Positions 35,962-44,614 of a stretch of DNA of 64,000 nt are shown here, in pieces; positions within the stretch are counted from its first letter, which is position 1, and each line of letters opens with the position of its first letter. The DNA is from Tenacibaculum finnmarkense (GTDB taxonomy: Bacteria; Bacteroidota; Bacteroidia; Flavobacteriales; Flavobacteriaceae). A program made the translations under genes and the position numbers. The notes below the pieces were generated by a model, which saw nothing but the letters and a program-made list of their open reading frames with translations, searched no databases and was not told where the DNA came from. The stretch lies in contig NZ_OENA01000016.1 in assembly GCF_900239185.1 (NCBI RefSeq), forward strand, positions 1 through 64,000. Direction: 5' to 3'.

Positions 35962-36464
35962 TTTATTTTTATTAATAATGCTTTGGTGAATTTTTTTAAA
36001 GCATTCATTTGCTTTTTACCTGTTGCCTTTCCTAGGCTTCCTACAAAATAAAGCGCTACCCATATAATTGGTAAAACCACCAACATTACTATGGGTAGTA
36101 TTGCTATTCTTTTTAACGACCAATTACTATACGCCATAATTCCAAAAATTAAAAAGGCGAATGCTACTATAAAATGTAAAAACATAAAAAAGGTCCAAAC
36201 TTGTGGTTTCGGTCCGAATAATCCTTTTATTTTTGATGTTGTTGCTGTTAATTCTTCTACTTCTAACTGCAATTGAGGCGACCAAAAATGAGCCTCTTTT
36301 AATGGTATGTCAATAATTACATGTTGGTCTATTACCCTCATTTTATAAGCTGGCTCGTCAGATAAATGCTGTTTAATTTCATCGAGTAACACTGCTGAAT
36401 TCATTTCGAAATCAATTTGAAACCGGGGCTTTAAAAAAATTTGATTGTATAATTGATCATCCAT
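35958..36464 (-). CDS. Two-helix membrane protein of unknown function
   Basis: The 168-aa protein has a cytoplasmic-looking N-terminal half (1-88, FQIDFEMNSAVLLDEIKQHL) and two membrane helices: about 92-112 (FFMFLHFIVAFAFLIFGIM) and 122-143 (IAILPIVMLVVLPIIWVALYF). A basic tail follows. I recognise no family. It sits convergently between era and der with a 4-nt overlap with era. Confidence 0.7.
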   Translation of the reverse strand: MDDQLYNQIFLKPRFQIDFEMNSAVLLDEIKQHLSDEPAYKMRVIDQHVIIDIPLKEAHFWSPQLQLEVEELTATTSKIKGLFGPKPQVWTFFMFLHFIVAFAFLIFGIMAYSNWSLKRIAILPIVMLVVLPIIWVALYFVGSLGKATGKKQMNALKKFTKALLIKIN

Positions 36465-36556
36465 ATTATATAAGAGCGTTTAAAAGTTATTGTGCCACAA
36501 TGTACTAAAAATACGATACTCTTTAAAATTCCACTGAAACTTAGTTGTGTAAGTTG

Positions 36557-36564
36557 TATCTTTG
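36557..36564 (+). promoter_or_regulatory. Predicted -7 box of der promoter
   Basis: TATCTTTG matches TAnnTTTG perfectly. It predicts a transcript start near 36568, so translation must begin at the ATG at 36581 and not at the upstream in-frame start at 36545. Confidence 0.6.
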
Positions 36565-36580
36565 CAAAAATTTTAGTGTA

Positions 36581-37885
36581 ATGAGTAGTATTGTAGCCAT
36601 TGTTGGAAGACCGAATGTAGGTAAGTCCACTTTATTTAATCGTTTAGTACAACGTCGTGAAGCGATTGTTGATTCTGTAAGTGGAGTAACTAGAGATAGA
36701 CATTACGGAAAATCTGAATGGAACGGAAAGGAATTTTCGGTAATTGATACTGGTGGATATGTTGTCGGTTCTGATGATATTTTTGAAGGAGAAATACGTA
36801 AACAAGTACAGTTAGCCATTGAAGAGGCTGATATCATTATTTTTGTTGTTGATGTTGAACAAGGGATTACCCCTATGGATGACGAAGTTGCAAAAATATT
36901 ACGCCAAGTTAAAAAGCCTATTATTATGGCAGTTAACAAGGTAGATAATGCAATGCGTGATGCAGATGCAGTAGAGTTTTACAATCTTGGTTTAGGAGGA
37001 TATCATACCATTTCATCAATAAATGGTAGTGGAACAGGTGAATTATTAGACGCTGTTGCTGAAGAAATTCCTTTTGAAGAAGAAGAAGAACAAAATGAGC
37101 TTCCTCGTTTTGCAATTGTAGGACGTCCGAATGCAGGAAAATCGTCGTTTATTAATGCTTTAATTGGTGAAGATAGAAATATCGTAACTAATATTGCTGG
37201 TACAACGCGTGATTCTATTGATACAAAATACAATCGTTTTGGTTTTGAATTTAACTTAGTAGATACTGCTGGAATTCGTAAAAAATCAAAAGTAAAAGAA
37301 GATTTAGAATTTTATTCTGTAATGCGTGCCGTTCGTGCCATTGAACATTGTGATGTTGCCATTTTAGTAGTAGATGCAACACGTGATTTTGAAGGGCAAG
37401 ATGAAAAGATATTTTGGCTAGCTGAAAAGAATAAAAAAGGAGTCGTGATACTTGTTAACAAGTGGGATTTGGTAGAAAAAGAAACCAATACTATGCGTGA
37501 CTTTGAAGCGAAAATAAGACAGCAAATTTCACCTTTTAGTGATGTGCCAATTGTATTTACTTCGGTTTTAACAAAACAACGTATTTTTAAAGCTATTGAA
37601 ACAGCTGTTGAAGTTTTTGAAAACAGAAAACGTCGTATTCAAACAAGTAAGTTAAACGAAACGATGTTAGAGATTTTAGAACAAAATCCGCCACCTGCAA
37701 TTAAAGGTAAATACATCAAAATTAAATACTGTATGCAGTTACCTACTTACACGCCACAGTTTGCATTTTTCGCAAATTTACCGCAGTATGTTAGAGACCC
37801 GTACAGACGTTATTTAGAAAATCAATTACGTCAGCATTATAATTTTAATGGGGTTCCTATTATTATTTATTTTAGACAGAAATAA
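36581..37885 (+). CDS. der: GTPase Der (EngA)
   Basis: Der has two tandem G domains and is needed for 50S assembly. G1 of the first domain is GRPNVGKST near residues 8-16 and of the second GRPNAGKSS near 183. Switch motifs DTGGY and DTAGI and G4 motifs NKVD and NKWD are in place. A C-terminal KH-like domain ([26 protein letters not shown]) follows. I start it at the ATG at 36581 (434 aa) because of the promoter at 36557-36564. Confidence 0.97.
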   Translation: MSSIVAIVGRPNVGKSTLFNRLVQRREAIVDSVSGVTRDRHYGKSEWNGKEFSVIDTGGYVVGSDDIFEGEIRKQVQLAIEEADIIIFVVDVEQGITPMDDEVAKILRQVKKPIIMAVNKVDNAMRDADAVEFYNLGLGGYHTISSINGSGTGELLDAVAEEIPFEEEEEQNELPRFAIVGRPNAGKSSFINALIGEDRNIVTNIAGTTRDSIDTKYNRFGFEFNLVDTAGIRKKSKVKEDLEFYSVMRAVRAIEHCDVAILVVDATRDFEGQDEKIFWLAEKNKKGVVILVNKWDLVEKETNTMRDFEAKIRQQISPFSDVPIVFTSVLTKQRIFKAIETAVEVFENRKRRIQTSKLNETMLEILEQNPPPAIKGKYIKIKYCMQLPTYTPQFAFFANLPQYVRDPYRRYLENQLRQHYNFNGVPIIIYFRQK

Positions 37886-37902
37886 GGTTCTTTTAAAACA
37901 CT

Positions 37903-37943
37903 AAAAAAAGTAGTTTTTCATTTTTTGAAAAGCTACTTTTTTT
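37903..37943 (+). terminator. Terminator of der
   Basis: The stem AAAAAAGTAG-TTTTTCA / TGAAAA-GCTACTTTTTT, with a small mismatch, begins about 18 nt after the der stop codon and ends in a long T-tract. Confidence 0.8.
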
Positions 37944-37961
37944 TTATGCTTATTTTTGATA

Positions 37962-38039
37962 CTACCGCAAATCAGGTTAACGGATTCAATTTCTTGTTTT
38001 TTTGTGCTTATTTTTTTTCAGATGAAATTTAAACAGGTT
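37962..38039. repeat. Truncated copy of the 13741-13957 repeat
   Basis: The segment from CTACCGCAAATCAGG to GATGAAATTTAAACAGGTT matches the right third of the MITE-like element at 13741-13957. It lacks a 27-nt hairpin (ACTGAAATAAATTCAGT) and everything to its left. With the der terminator and the structured repeat at 38086 it fills the 343-nt gap between der and the 795-aa protein. Confidence 0.6.
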
Positions 38040-38085
38040 ATAAATAAACAAGTAAACTTTAAATACACTAAATTAGTAACAATGC

Positions 38086-38173
38086 CTAGCCCCGATTGAC
38101 GCAGTTGTTTGAGCTCTTTTTTTGATTTTTCTTCAAAAAAAAGCGAGTGCGGAAAGCGGGAAATTGCTTCAAA
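38086..38173 (+). repeat. 88-nt structured intergenic repeat, copy 2
   Basis: It is nearly identical to copy 1 (CTAGCCCCGATTG at the start, GCGAGTGCGGAAAGCGGGAA near the end), with changes mostly in the first loop. It lies about 55 nt before the start of the 795-aa protein gene and just ahead of that gene's -7 box. Confidence 0.75.
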
Positions 38174-38196
38174 AAAAATAATTGATTAGCATTTCG

Positions 38197-38204
38197 TAAA
38201 TTTG
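38197..38204 (+). promoter_or_regulatory. Predicted -7 box of the 795-aa protein gene
   Basis: TAAATTTG matches TAnnTTTG and lies 24 nt before the ATG at 38229. Confidence 0.5.
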
Positions 38205-38228
38205 CAATAGATTTAAGAAAATGATTTC

Positions 38229-40616
38229 ATGGAAATTAGAAAAATAGCTGCTTTTAAAGATATTGATTTGCCTTTGCAGCTAAATATTAGTTTTGAAAAA
38301 ATATATGATCGGCTTAAGGTATATGCCAATGATACCGAGCATCCTTTTAATGCTTCGGCAAGGCTAATTATTGCAAAAGTGAACAAATATCCTGAGCTTA
38401 TTAATGGTTTTTCTGACCTTTGCTTACTTGATAAACATGAGGATATTATTGCCGTATTACTAGAGGCTTTGTTTCCTGAAATGCTAACTTTAAATGAAAT
38501 TAAGGCTGCCACAATTCCGTTTTCTTTTACTTCATTTAAATTTACAAAACGGCTTAAAAATATTCTCGAAAATGCTGGAGAAGACTATGTTTTAAAAGTT
38601 CGAGATTTTGAAAATGATAAAATGTATATTATGGCGTGTACTTTTATTTTAAATATGGTTTATAACTATCCGATTGATTTAAAACGTCCTTTTTATTTTG
38701 ATATTCCTGATAAAAAACTAGATATTATAAAGCATTACAGAGTAGCTTTTAATGCTGATTTTATGGAAATTACACCTAGTGAAAATGCACCCAAAATTAC
38801 CGAAGAAGATATTAAAACGCTTTTAAATAATTATGATAATATTGCCGTTTGGAAAGAGAAATTTCCGCCAAACAGCTATATTTTTAAAGGCTTTGGAATT
38901 ATGAATTTGTTTGATGTTACTGCCGATGAAAATATATCGTCAATTAGAACAACGTTGTTGCAAAAAGATGATGGAAATATTATTCAAAAACTACGCAAAG
39001 ATTTAAGTGAATTGTTTAATATAAAAGGCTTAAAAGTTGGTTTTTCAGTGTTTAACAGTACTAGTTTATCGCTACAATCTACGCATATTAAACGCTCTAA
39101 AAGTCTTATTTTACTAAAGGGTGAAAAAAAGATAGATTGTACTACTTTTTTTTGCAACCATATAATTACCAAGGTTTTTAAAGAACAAAAAATTGTCGCT
39201 ATTTCTGATGCGCAACATTACCGAAGTGCTTCAAATGATAATGATTTTTCTCAACGCTTAAAAAACAAAAACATTGGAAGTATATTGCTTATTCCTATTA
39301 AAGCAAGTGCTAATAATAACTTAGCCCTGCTAGAAATAACGGCTCCAAAAGCCTACGAATTAAATTCTGTGAATCAACAAAAATTACAGGATATTATTCC
39401 TGTTTTTAAAGCCGCTATTAATCGGTCGTCTGAAGAGTTTTTAAATGTTTTAGAGGCTACTATACAAGAACATTATACGGCATTACACGAAACTGTAAAG
39501 TGGAAATTTTACGAGGCAGCAGAACAATATCAAGCAGATATTTACCTAGAAAAAGAAGCCGTAAAAATTGAACAAATTGTATTTAAAGACGTGTATCCTT
39601 TATATGGACAGTCTGACATAAAAGGGTCTTCATCGGCAAGAAACAATGCCATTAAAGATGATTTAACAACCCAACTCACCTTGGCAATTTCGGTTTTAAA
39701 ACAAGCCTGTGTTTCTGAAAAAATGCCTATTTATAATGAATTAATGTTTCGGGTAAATGGCTATTTAAAAGAGGTCGTTACCGGTTTAAAATCAGGTGAT
39801 GAAATTGGGATTTTAGATTTTTTAAAGCTCGAAATTTATCCTGTTTTTAAGCATATCAAAGAAATTAACAACAACTTAAAAACCATTGTAAATACCTACA
39901 TGACTCGGTTAGATAGTAATTTACATGTTGTATATGAAAAACGCAAAGCTTACGAGCAAAGCGTTACTTTATTAAATGATAAATTGGCCACTTTTATTGA
40001 TTGTAAGCAAGAGGAGGCTCAAGCAATGTTTCCGCATTATTTTGAACGCTATAAAACTGATGGTCTCGAATATAATATGTACATCGGGCAGTCTTTAACC
40101 AAAGCCAAAAAATTTGATGAAGTGTATTTGTACAACCTTCGATTATGGCAATTGCAAATAATGTGCGAAATGGAAAATGTGGCAAATACGGCTCGTAAAT
40201 TTATGACGCATGATTTACAAGTTGCATCGTTAATTTTAGTTCATAGCACGCCTTTGTCTATTAAATTTAGAATGGATGAAAAACAATTTGATGTTGATGG
40301 TGCGTATAATATTCGCTATGAAATTATTAAAAAAAGAATTGACAAAATACATTTAAAAAACACTAAAGAACGCCTTACTATTCCTGGAAAAATTGCCATT
40401 GTGTATTCACAAGATAAAGATGCCAAAGAATATTCAAAATATATTAAATACCTGCAATCTAAAAACTTATTAGGCAAGGTTGAAATGCTAGAATTAGAAG
40501 ATTTACAAGGAGTTTCAGGTTTAAAAGCGCTCCGTGTATCAGTTATTTATCAATCTGATTTTGACGTTAAAAAAACCATTACTATTGATGCTTTAATGAG
40601 TGAATTTAAGTCTTAA
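38229..40616 (+). CDS. Large protein with a GAF-like domain, function unknown
   Basis: The 795-aa soluble protein has no signal peptide. A GAF-like segment spans about 240-400 (ELFNIKGLKVGFSVFNSTSL, KNIGSILLIPIKASANNNLALLEI). The flanks are long, helix-rich and acidic, and the C-terminal part (about 690-795) holds PLSIKFRMDEKQFDVDGAYN and a short alpha/beta stretch. Such proteins occur across Flavobacteriia as uncharacterised GAF-domain proteins. It ends 12 nt from the convergent HD/Pycsar-type gene. No output domain (kinase, cyclase, HTH) is visible, so it may act through protein contacts. Confidence 0.75.
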   Translation: MEIRKIAAFKDIDLPLQLNISFEKIYDRLKVYANDTEHPFNASARLIIAKVNKYPELINGFSDLCLLDKHEDIIAVLLEALFPEMLTLNEIKAATIPFSFTSFKFTKRLKNILENAGEDYVLKVRDFENDKMYIMACTFILNMVYNYPIDLKRPFYFDIPDKKLDIIKHYRVAFNADFMEITPSENAPKITEEDIKTLLNNYDNIAVWKEKFPPNSYIFKGFGIMNLFDVTADENISSIRTTLLQKDDGNIIQKLRKDLSELFNIKGLKVGFSVFNSTSLSLQSTHIKRSKSLILLKGEKKIDCTTFFCNHIITKVFKEQKIVAISDAQHYRSASNDNDFSQRLKNKNIGSILLIPIKASANNNLALLEITAPKAYELNSVNQQKLQDIIPVFKAAINRSSEEFLNVLEATIQEHYTALHETVKWKFYEAAEQYQADIYLEKEAVKIEQIVFKDVYPLYGQSDIKGSSSARNNAIKDDLTTQLTLAISVLKQACVSEKMPIYNELMFRVNGYLKEVVTGLKSGDEIGILDFLKLEIYPVFKHIKEINNNLKTIVNTYMTRLDSNLHVVYEKRKAYEQSVTLLNDKLATFIDCKQEEAQAMFPHYFERYKTDGLEYNMYIGQSLTKAKKFDEVYLYNLRLWQLQIMCEMENVANTARKFMTHDLQVASLILVHSTPLSIKFRMDEKQFDVDGAYNIRYEIIKKRIDKIHLKNTKERLTIPGKIAIVYSQDKDAKEYSKYIKYLQSKNLLGKVEMLELEDLQGVSGLKALRVSVIYQSDFDVKKTITIDALMSEFKS

Positions 40617-40628
40617 AGTAACAATAAA

Positions 40629-41837
40629 TTAGATCATTATTTTCATTTCTTGCAATTGAAAAGCTATAGCAAAAGCAAGTACACTTACAATAATACCAAT
40701 CATAAAAACAGTGTAGGTTACGCGTAATAATTTATATTTTCGGTTTAAAACCAAGCCTAAAAAGTATAAATCTTTGGTTAATGAACCGTATAAATAATCA
40801 CGATCTTTCATCATTTCGTGCATTGCCCATTCAAAATCGGGTAAATTCATTTGATGGAAATTTCCGAAGAATAATAAATTTACTTTCTTATTTGCAACAT
40901 CTTCTTTGGTAAACTTGCCTTGCGTTACATTTGGTCGGGTGGCAATTATCGATAAAATAATAGAAGCCACGGTAAACAATATAAAAATTAACGACGGAAT
41001 AATTAAATAATGATTCGTCGGATTGTCTAATTTTGGAATTAAAGTCGATAAACTCATCGAAATAATAATAGCATTTACTGATAACAAAATATTTGCCTTG
41101 GTATCGGCAATATCGCTTAAAGTAATATGATTTCGAAGTGCCACACGAAACATCGTTTCAATACCTCTTTCTGGTAATTCTACTTTATTTTTCTTAAAAG
41201 CTAGTTCTTCTTTTTTATGTTGTAATTTCTTATTTTCTTGTTGTAATTTTTGCTGATTTTTTAATAATTCAGCTAAATTTTTAGATGCTATTTTACTCCA
41301 ATTTTTAACTGCAAAATCGGTATAAAAACGATGTTTTGTTAAGAATTGAATATTATCTTCTAGCCATTTTTTATCAGAAACAACCTGTTGCTTAGTTAAC
41401 TCCCACTCTTTTCTTAATAACAAGGTGTAATCACTAAAATTTTTACTTCCTAAATGAGCGCAATCAGCATCTTTAATTATTTTTTCTAACTTGGTTACAG
41501 GTTTTTCACAAATTTTTGTTGCTAAAATCAACTGTGAAACTTCTGAAATAACAGCTTGAGAAACGCCTTTATCTTTCAAAAAAACTGTTGCTATTTTAAC
41601 ACTTTCTTCCTCATGATTTTCGATGGATTCTGTATAACCTGTATCATGAAACCATGCTGCGAACAATAAACTATTTGATGATTCAACTGTTAATTTTGCT
41701 TCTTTTATTAATTCTTTCGTTTTTACTACTACTCGTTGGGTATGAAATACATTATGATATATAAATGAAGTATCTAATTTTTCATTTAATAGCGTAATAA
41801 CAAAATTTTCAGCTTCAATTAATAAATTTTCCATCAA
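40629..41837 (-). CDS. HD phosphohydrolase fused to a Pycsar-effector-type (DUF5706) membrane domain
   Basis: The 402-aa protein has an N-terminal HD domain (about 1-200: H28 and H32 in FIYHNVFHTQRV, H64-D65 in AAWFHDTGYTE, Asp in KDADCAHLG). A Lys/Glu/Gln coiled coil (about 195-225) leads to a C-terminal membrane domain. That domain opens with SDIADTKANILLSVNAIII, the hallmark of the Pycsar effector family PycTM/DUF5706. Three helices are visible (about 251-270, 280-304 and 375-396). PycTM proteins act as cyclic-nucleotide-gated membrane effectors. No cyclase lies next to it. The HD part could degrade the signal; this is inference. Confidence 0.85.
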   Translation of the reverse strand: MMENLLIEAENFVITLLNEKLDTSFIYHNVFHTQRVVVKTKELIKEAKLTVESSNSLLFAAWFHDTGYTESIENHEEESVKIATVFLKDKGVSQAVISEVSQLILATKICEKPVTKLEKIIKDADCAHLGSKNFSDYTLLLRKEWELTKQQVVSDKKWLEDNIQFLTKHRFYTDFAVKNWSKIASKNLAELLKNQQKLQQENKKLQHKKEELAFKKNKVELPERGIETMFRVALRNHITLSDIADTKANILLSVNAIIISMSLSTLIPKLDNPTNHYLIIPSLIFILFTVASIILSIIATRPNVTQGKFTKEDVANKKVNLLFFGNFHQMNLPDFEWAMHEMMKDRDYLYGSLTKDLYFLGLVLNRKYKLLRVTYTVFMIGIIVSVLAFAIAFQLQEMKIMI

Positions 41838-41884
41838 AAATATTTTTTGCTAAATTAAGCATATTATTCTACTCTTATTAGTTG

Positions 41885-41892
41885 TAATTTTG
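41885..41892 (+). promoter_or_regulatory. Predicted -7 box of the msrB-msrA operon
   Basis: TAATTTTG matches TAnnTTTG and lies 60 nt before the msrB ATG, in the gap shared with the divergent HD/Pycsar-type gene. Confidence 0.45.
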
Positions 41893-41952
41893 ACGTGTTT
41901 AAAACGACTATTATTTTATAAAAACTACAATTAACCACCAAAATATTTTAAT

Positions 41953-42399
41953 ATGCTTACTTGGAAAAATATTATTCACTTTGCAGTAAACGAAAACCCA
42001 ACACCTATAAAAAGAGTTGAAAAAACCGAAACTCAATGGAAAGAATTATTAACTGATGAACAATTCAGAATTACCCGTTTAAAAGGAACTGAACGTCCTT
42101 TTTCTGGAGAATTGTGTACTTCTTATGATCAAGGAAAATACAATTGTACTTGTTGTGACACACCTTTATTTGATGCTACTATTAAATTTGATTCAAGCTC
42201 AGGATGGCCAAGTTTTACACAACCAATTGCCGAAAATGCCATTAAATATCATAGAGATAGTACTTTTGGAATGGTACGTGTAGAGGTTTTATGCAATAGT
42301 TGTGATGCACATTTAGGACACGTTTTTCCTGATGGACCTGAACCTAGTGGTTTAAGATATTGCATCAATTCGGAATCAATGATTTTAGATAAAAATTAA
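41953..42399 (+). CDS. msrB: Peptide-methionine (R)-S-oxide reductase MsrB
   Basis: MsrB repairs R-methionine sulfoxide in proteins. The 148-aa cytoplasmic form has the two zinc-binding CxxC pairs (CTCC near 65 and CNSC near 114), the substrate motif SSSGWPSF and the catalytic Cys in GLRYCINSESM. It lies 12 nt before msrA, so the two form an operon covering both sulfoxide stereoisomers. Confidence 0.96.
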   Translation: MLTWKNIIHFAVNENPTPIKRVEKTETQWKELLTDEQFRITRLKGTERPFSGELCTSYDQGKYNCTCCDTPLFDATIKFDSSSGWPSFTQPIAENAIKYHRDSTFGMVRVEVLCNSCDAHLGHVFPDGPEPSGLRYCINSESMILDKN

Positions 42400-42411
42400 A
42401 AAAATCAATTA

Positions 42412-42951
42412 ATGACAAGTAAAAATATACAAATAGCCATCTTAGGCGGTGGATGTTTTTGGTGTACAGAAGCCGTTTTTCAGGAAGTAAAAGGTATTGA
42501 AAAAGTGGTTTCTGGATATGCTGGCGGAAATGTTCCTGGACATCCAACATATAGAGAAGTTTGTAGCGGATTAACAGGACATGCCGAAGTAATTCAACTT
42601 ACTTTTGATGCTGATATTATTTCATATCAAGATATTTTAATCATTTTTATGACCACTCACAATCCGACAACCTTAAATCAGCAAGGGGCGGATAAAGGAA
42701 CAGAATATCGTTCTGTAATTTTTTATCATAATGAAACTCAAAAAGAAATTTCAGAAATTGTTTTAACACAAGTTGCTCCTTTTTATGAAGATAAAATTGT
42801 TACAGAAGTTAGCCCATATACTATTTTTTATCAGGCAGAAATAGCACATCAAAATTATTACAAACAAAACCAAACACAAGGTTATTGTAGTTTTGTTATT
42901 TCGCCAAAATTAGCAACACTTCGAAAATTGCATGCTCATAAATTAAAGTAA
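42412..42951 (+). CDS. msrA: Peptide-methionine (S)-S-oxide reductase MsrA
   Basis: MsrA reduces S-methionine sulfoxide. The 179-aa protein has the catalytic Cys in GGGCFWCTEAVFQ near residue 16, SGYAGGNVPGHPTYREVC, GHAEV and the Glu/Asp-rich substrate site in GTEYRSVIFYHN. Typical resolving cysteines are not obvious beyond C155 in GYCSFVISPK. It is co-transcribed with msrB; selO begins 38 nt later with its own -7 box. Confidence 0.96.
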   Translation: MTSKNIQIAILGGGCFWCTEAVFQEVKGIEKVVSGYAGGNVPGHPTYREVCSGLTGHAEVIQLTFDADIISYQDILIIFMTTHNPTTLNQQGADKGTEYRSVIFYHNETQKEISEIVLTQVAPFYEDKIVTEVSPYTIFYQAEIAHQNYYKQNQTQGYCSFVISPKLATLRKLHAHKLK

Positions 42952-42958
42952 TTTACCG

Positions 42959-42966
42959 TAATTTTG
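42959..42966 (+). promoter_or_regulatory. Predicted -7 box of selO
   Basis: TAATTTTG matches TAnnTTTG and lies 23 nt before the selO ATG, just after the msrA stop codon. Confidence 0.5.
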
Positions 42967-42989
42967 TCAATCCATTTATCCAAACACAA

Positions 42990-44555
42990 ATGAAGCTTAA
43001 CATTCAAGATACTTTTACAAAAGAATTACCTGCCGATAAAATTTTAGAAAACACCAGAAGACAAGTTTTAGATGCTTGTTTTTCGTTTGTTGAACCTAAA
43101 AAAACAGCAAATCCGAAGTTACTTCATGTTTCAGAAGAGATGTTAACTGCAATTGGATTAACTAAAGAAGATGCAAAATCAGAAGATTTTGTAAACATTT
43201 TTACAGGAAATAAAGTCTTAGAAAACACGCATCCATTTGCGATGTGTTATGGCGGACATCAATTTGGAAATTGGGCAGGACAATTAGGCGATGGTAGAGC
43301 TATCAATTTAACCGAAGTTGTACACAACAAAAAACGCTGGGCAATACAATTAAAAGGTGCTGGAGAAACTCCATATTCAAGAACTGCCGATGGTTTAGCA
43401 GTTTTACGCTCATCAGTAAGAGAGTATTTATGTAGCGAAGCAATGTTTCATTTAGGTGTTCCAACAACTCGAGCTTTATCGTTAAGTTTATCGGGTGATG
43501 ATGTATTAAGAGATATGTTATACAACGGAAATGCAGCCTATGAAAAAGGTGCAATTGTTTCTCGTTTAGCTCCAAGTTTTATTCGTTTTGGAAGTTTTGA
43601 AATTTTATCATCTAGAAAAAATTATCCTGCTTTAAAAAAGTTAGCAGATTATACGATTGCTAATTTTTATCCTGAAATTAAATCCGAAGGAAAACAAAAA
43701 TATCTTGATTTTTTAACCCAAATAAGAAATCGAACTATTGAAATGATTGTGCATTGGCAACGTGTTGGTTTTGTGCATGGCGTTATGAATACCGACAATA
43801 TGTCTATCCTCGGATTAACCATCGATTACGGTCCTTACGGATGGTTAGAAGGCTACGATGCTGGCTGGACACCAAATACAACCGATAATCAGCACAAGCG
43901 ATATCGCTACGGAAATCAATCACAAATTGGTATTTGGAATTTGTTTCAATTAGCAAATGCCTTGTTTCCGCTTATCGAAGAAGCGCCACCTTTACAAGAA
44001 ATTTTAGATGAATATGCTGATATTTATCAAAAGAAATATTTAAAAATGATGACTTCGAAAATCGGTTTATTTTCTGAAGATGCTAATGATTATGAATTAA
44101 TTGGTCGTTTAGAAGAAACGTTGCAATTAACAGAAACCGATATGACAATTTTCTTTAGAAATTTAGCCTTAATTTCTTCGGATGATACTTTTGAAACTGC
44201 TTTCGATAACATAAAAATCGCATTTTATACGATTATCGAAGTTAAAGATGAAATCAAAAATCATTGGCAAGATTGGTTTGAGCGTTATTTAAAAAGATTA
44301 CAACAAGAAACTTTTTCTGATTCAGTAAAAAAAGAAAAAATGAATGCTATAAACCCGAAATATGTATTGCGAAATTACATGGCACAATTAGCTATTGATG
44401 CTGCCAATAAAGGTGATTATAATTTAATTGATGAATTATATGAATTATTAAAAAAGCCATATGATGAACAAGAAAAACATGAAAAATGGTTTGCAAAACG
44501 ACCAGAATGGGCTCGTAATAAAGTTGGATGTTCTGCATTAAGTTGCAGCTCTTAA
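42990..44555 (+). CDS. selO: Protein adenylyltransferase SelO (YdiU family)
   Basis: SelO is a pseudokinase-fold enzyme that transfers AMP to Ser, Thr or Tyr of target proteins and is linked to redox stress. The 521-aa product shows the family motif FAMCYGGHQFGNWAGQLGDG, the Lys in WAIQLKGAGETPYSR and GVMNTDNMSILGLTIDYGPYG with the active-site Asn and Asp. The C-terminus ends CSALSCSS. The antepenultimate Cys (C519) stands exactly where animal SELENOO has selenocysteine. It follows msrB-msrA, which fits an oxidative-stress gene set. Confidence 0.95.
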   Translation: MKLNIQDTFTKELPADKILENTRRQVLDACFSFVEPKKTANPKLLHVSEEMLTAIGLTKEDAKSEDFVNIFTGNKVLENTHPFAMCYGGHQFGNWAGQLGDGRAINLTEVVHNKKRWAIQLKGAGETPYSRTADGLAVLRSSVREYLCSEAMFHLGVPTTRALSLSLSGDDVLRDMLYNGNAAYEKGAIVSRLAPSFIRFGSFEILSSRKNYPALKKLADYTIANFYPEIKSEGKQKYLDFLTQIRNRTIEMIVHWQRVGFVHGVMNTDNMSILGLTIDYGPYGWLEGYDAGWTPNTTDNQHKRYRYGNQSQIGIWNLFQLANALFPLIEEAPPLQEILDEYADIYQKKYLKMMTSKIGLFSEDANDYELIGRLEETLQLTETDMTIFFRNLALISSDDTFETAFDNIKIAFYTIIEVKDEIKNHWQDWFERYLKRLQQETFSDSVKKEKMNAINPKYVLRNYMAQLAIDAANKGDYNLIDELYELLKKPYDEQEKHEKWFAKRPEWARNKVGCSALSCSS

Positions 44556-44614
44556 TCTTATTTTGTTTATCAATAAAAGAATGTAAATTGTTTTTACCCT
44601 CTAATTAAACAGGT

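Noticed and set aside
36545-36580. Upstream in-frame start for der adding 12 residues
   Set aside because: The predicted -7 box at 36557-36564 lies inside this stretch, and the family N-terminus begins at [12 protein letters not shown].
40629-41837. A complete Pycsar anti-phage operon
   Set aside because: No uridylate or cytidylate cyclase gene is adjacent on either side; only the effector-type membrane domain is present.
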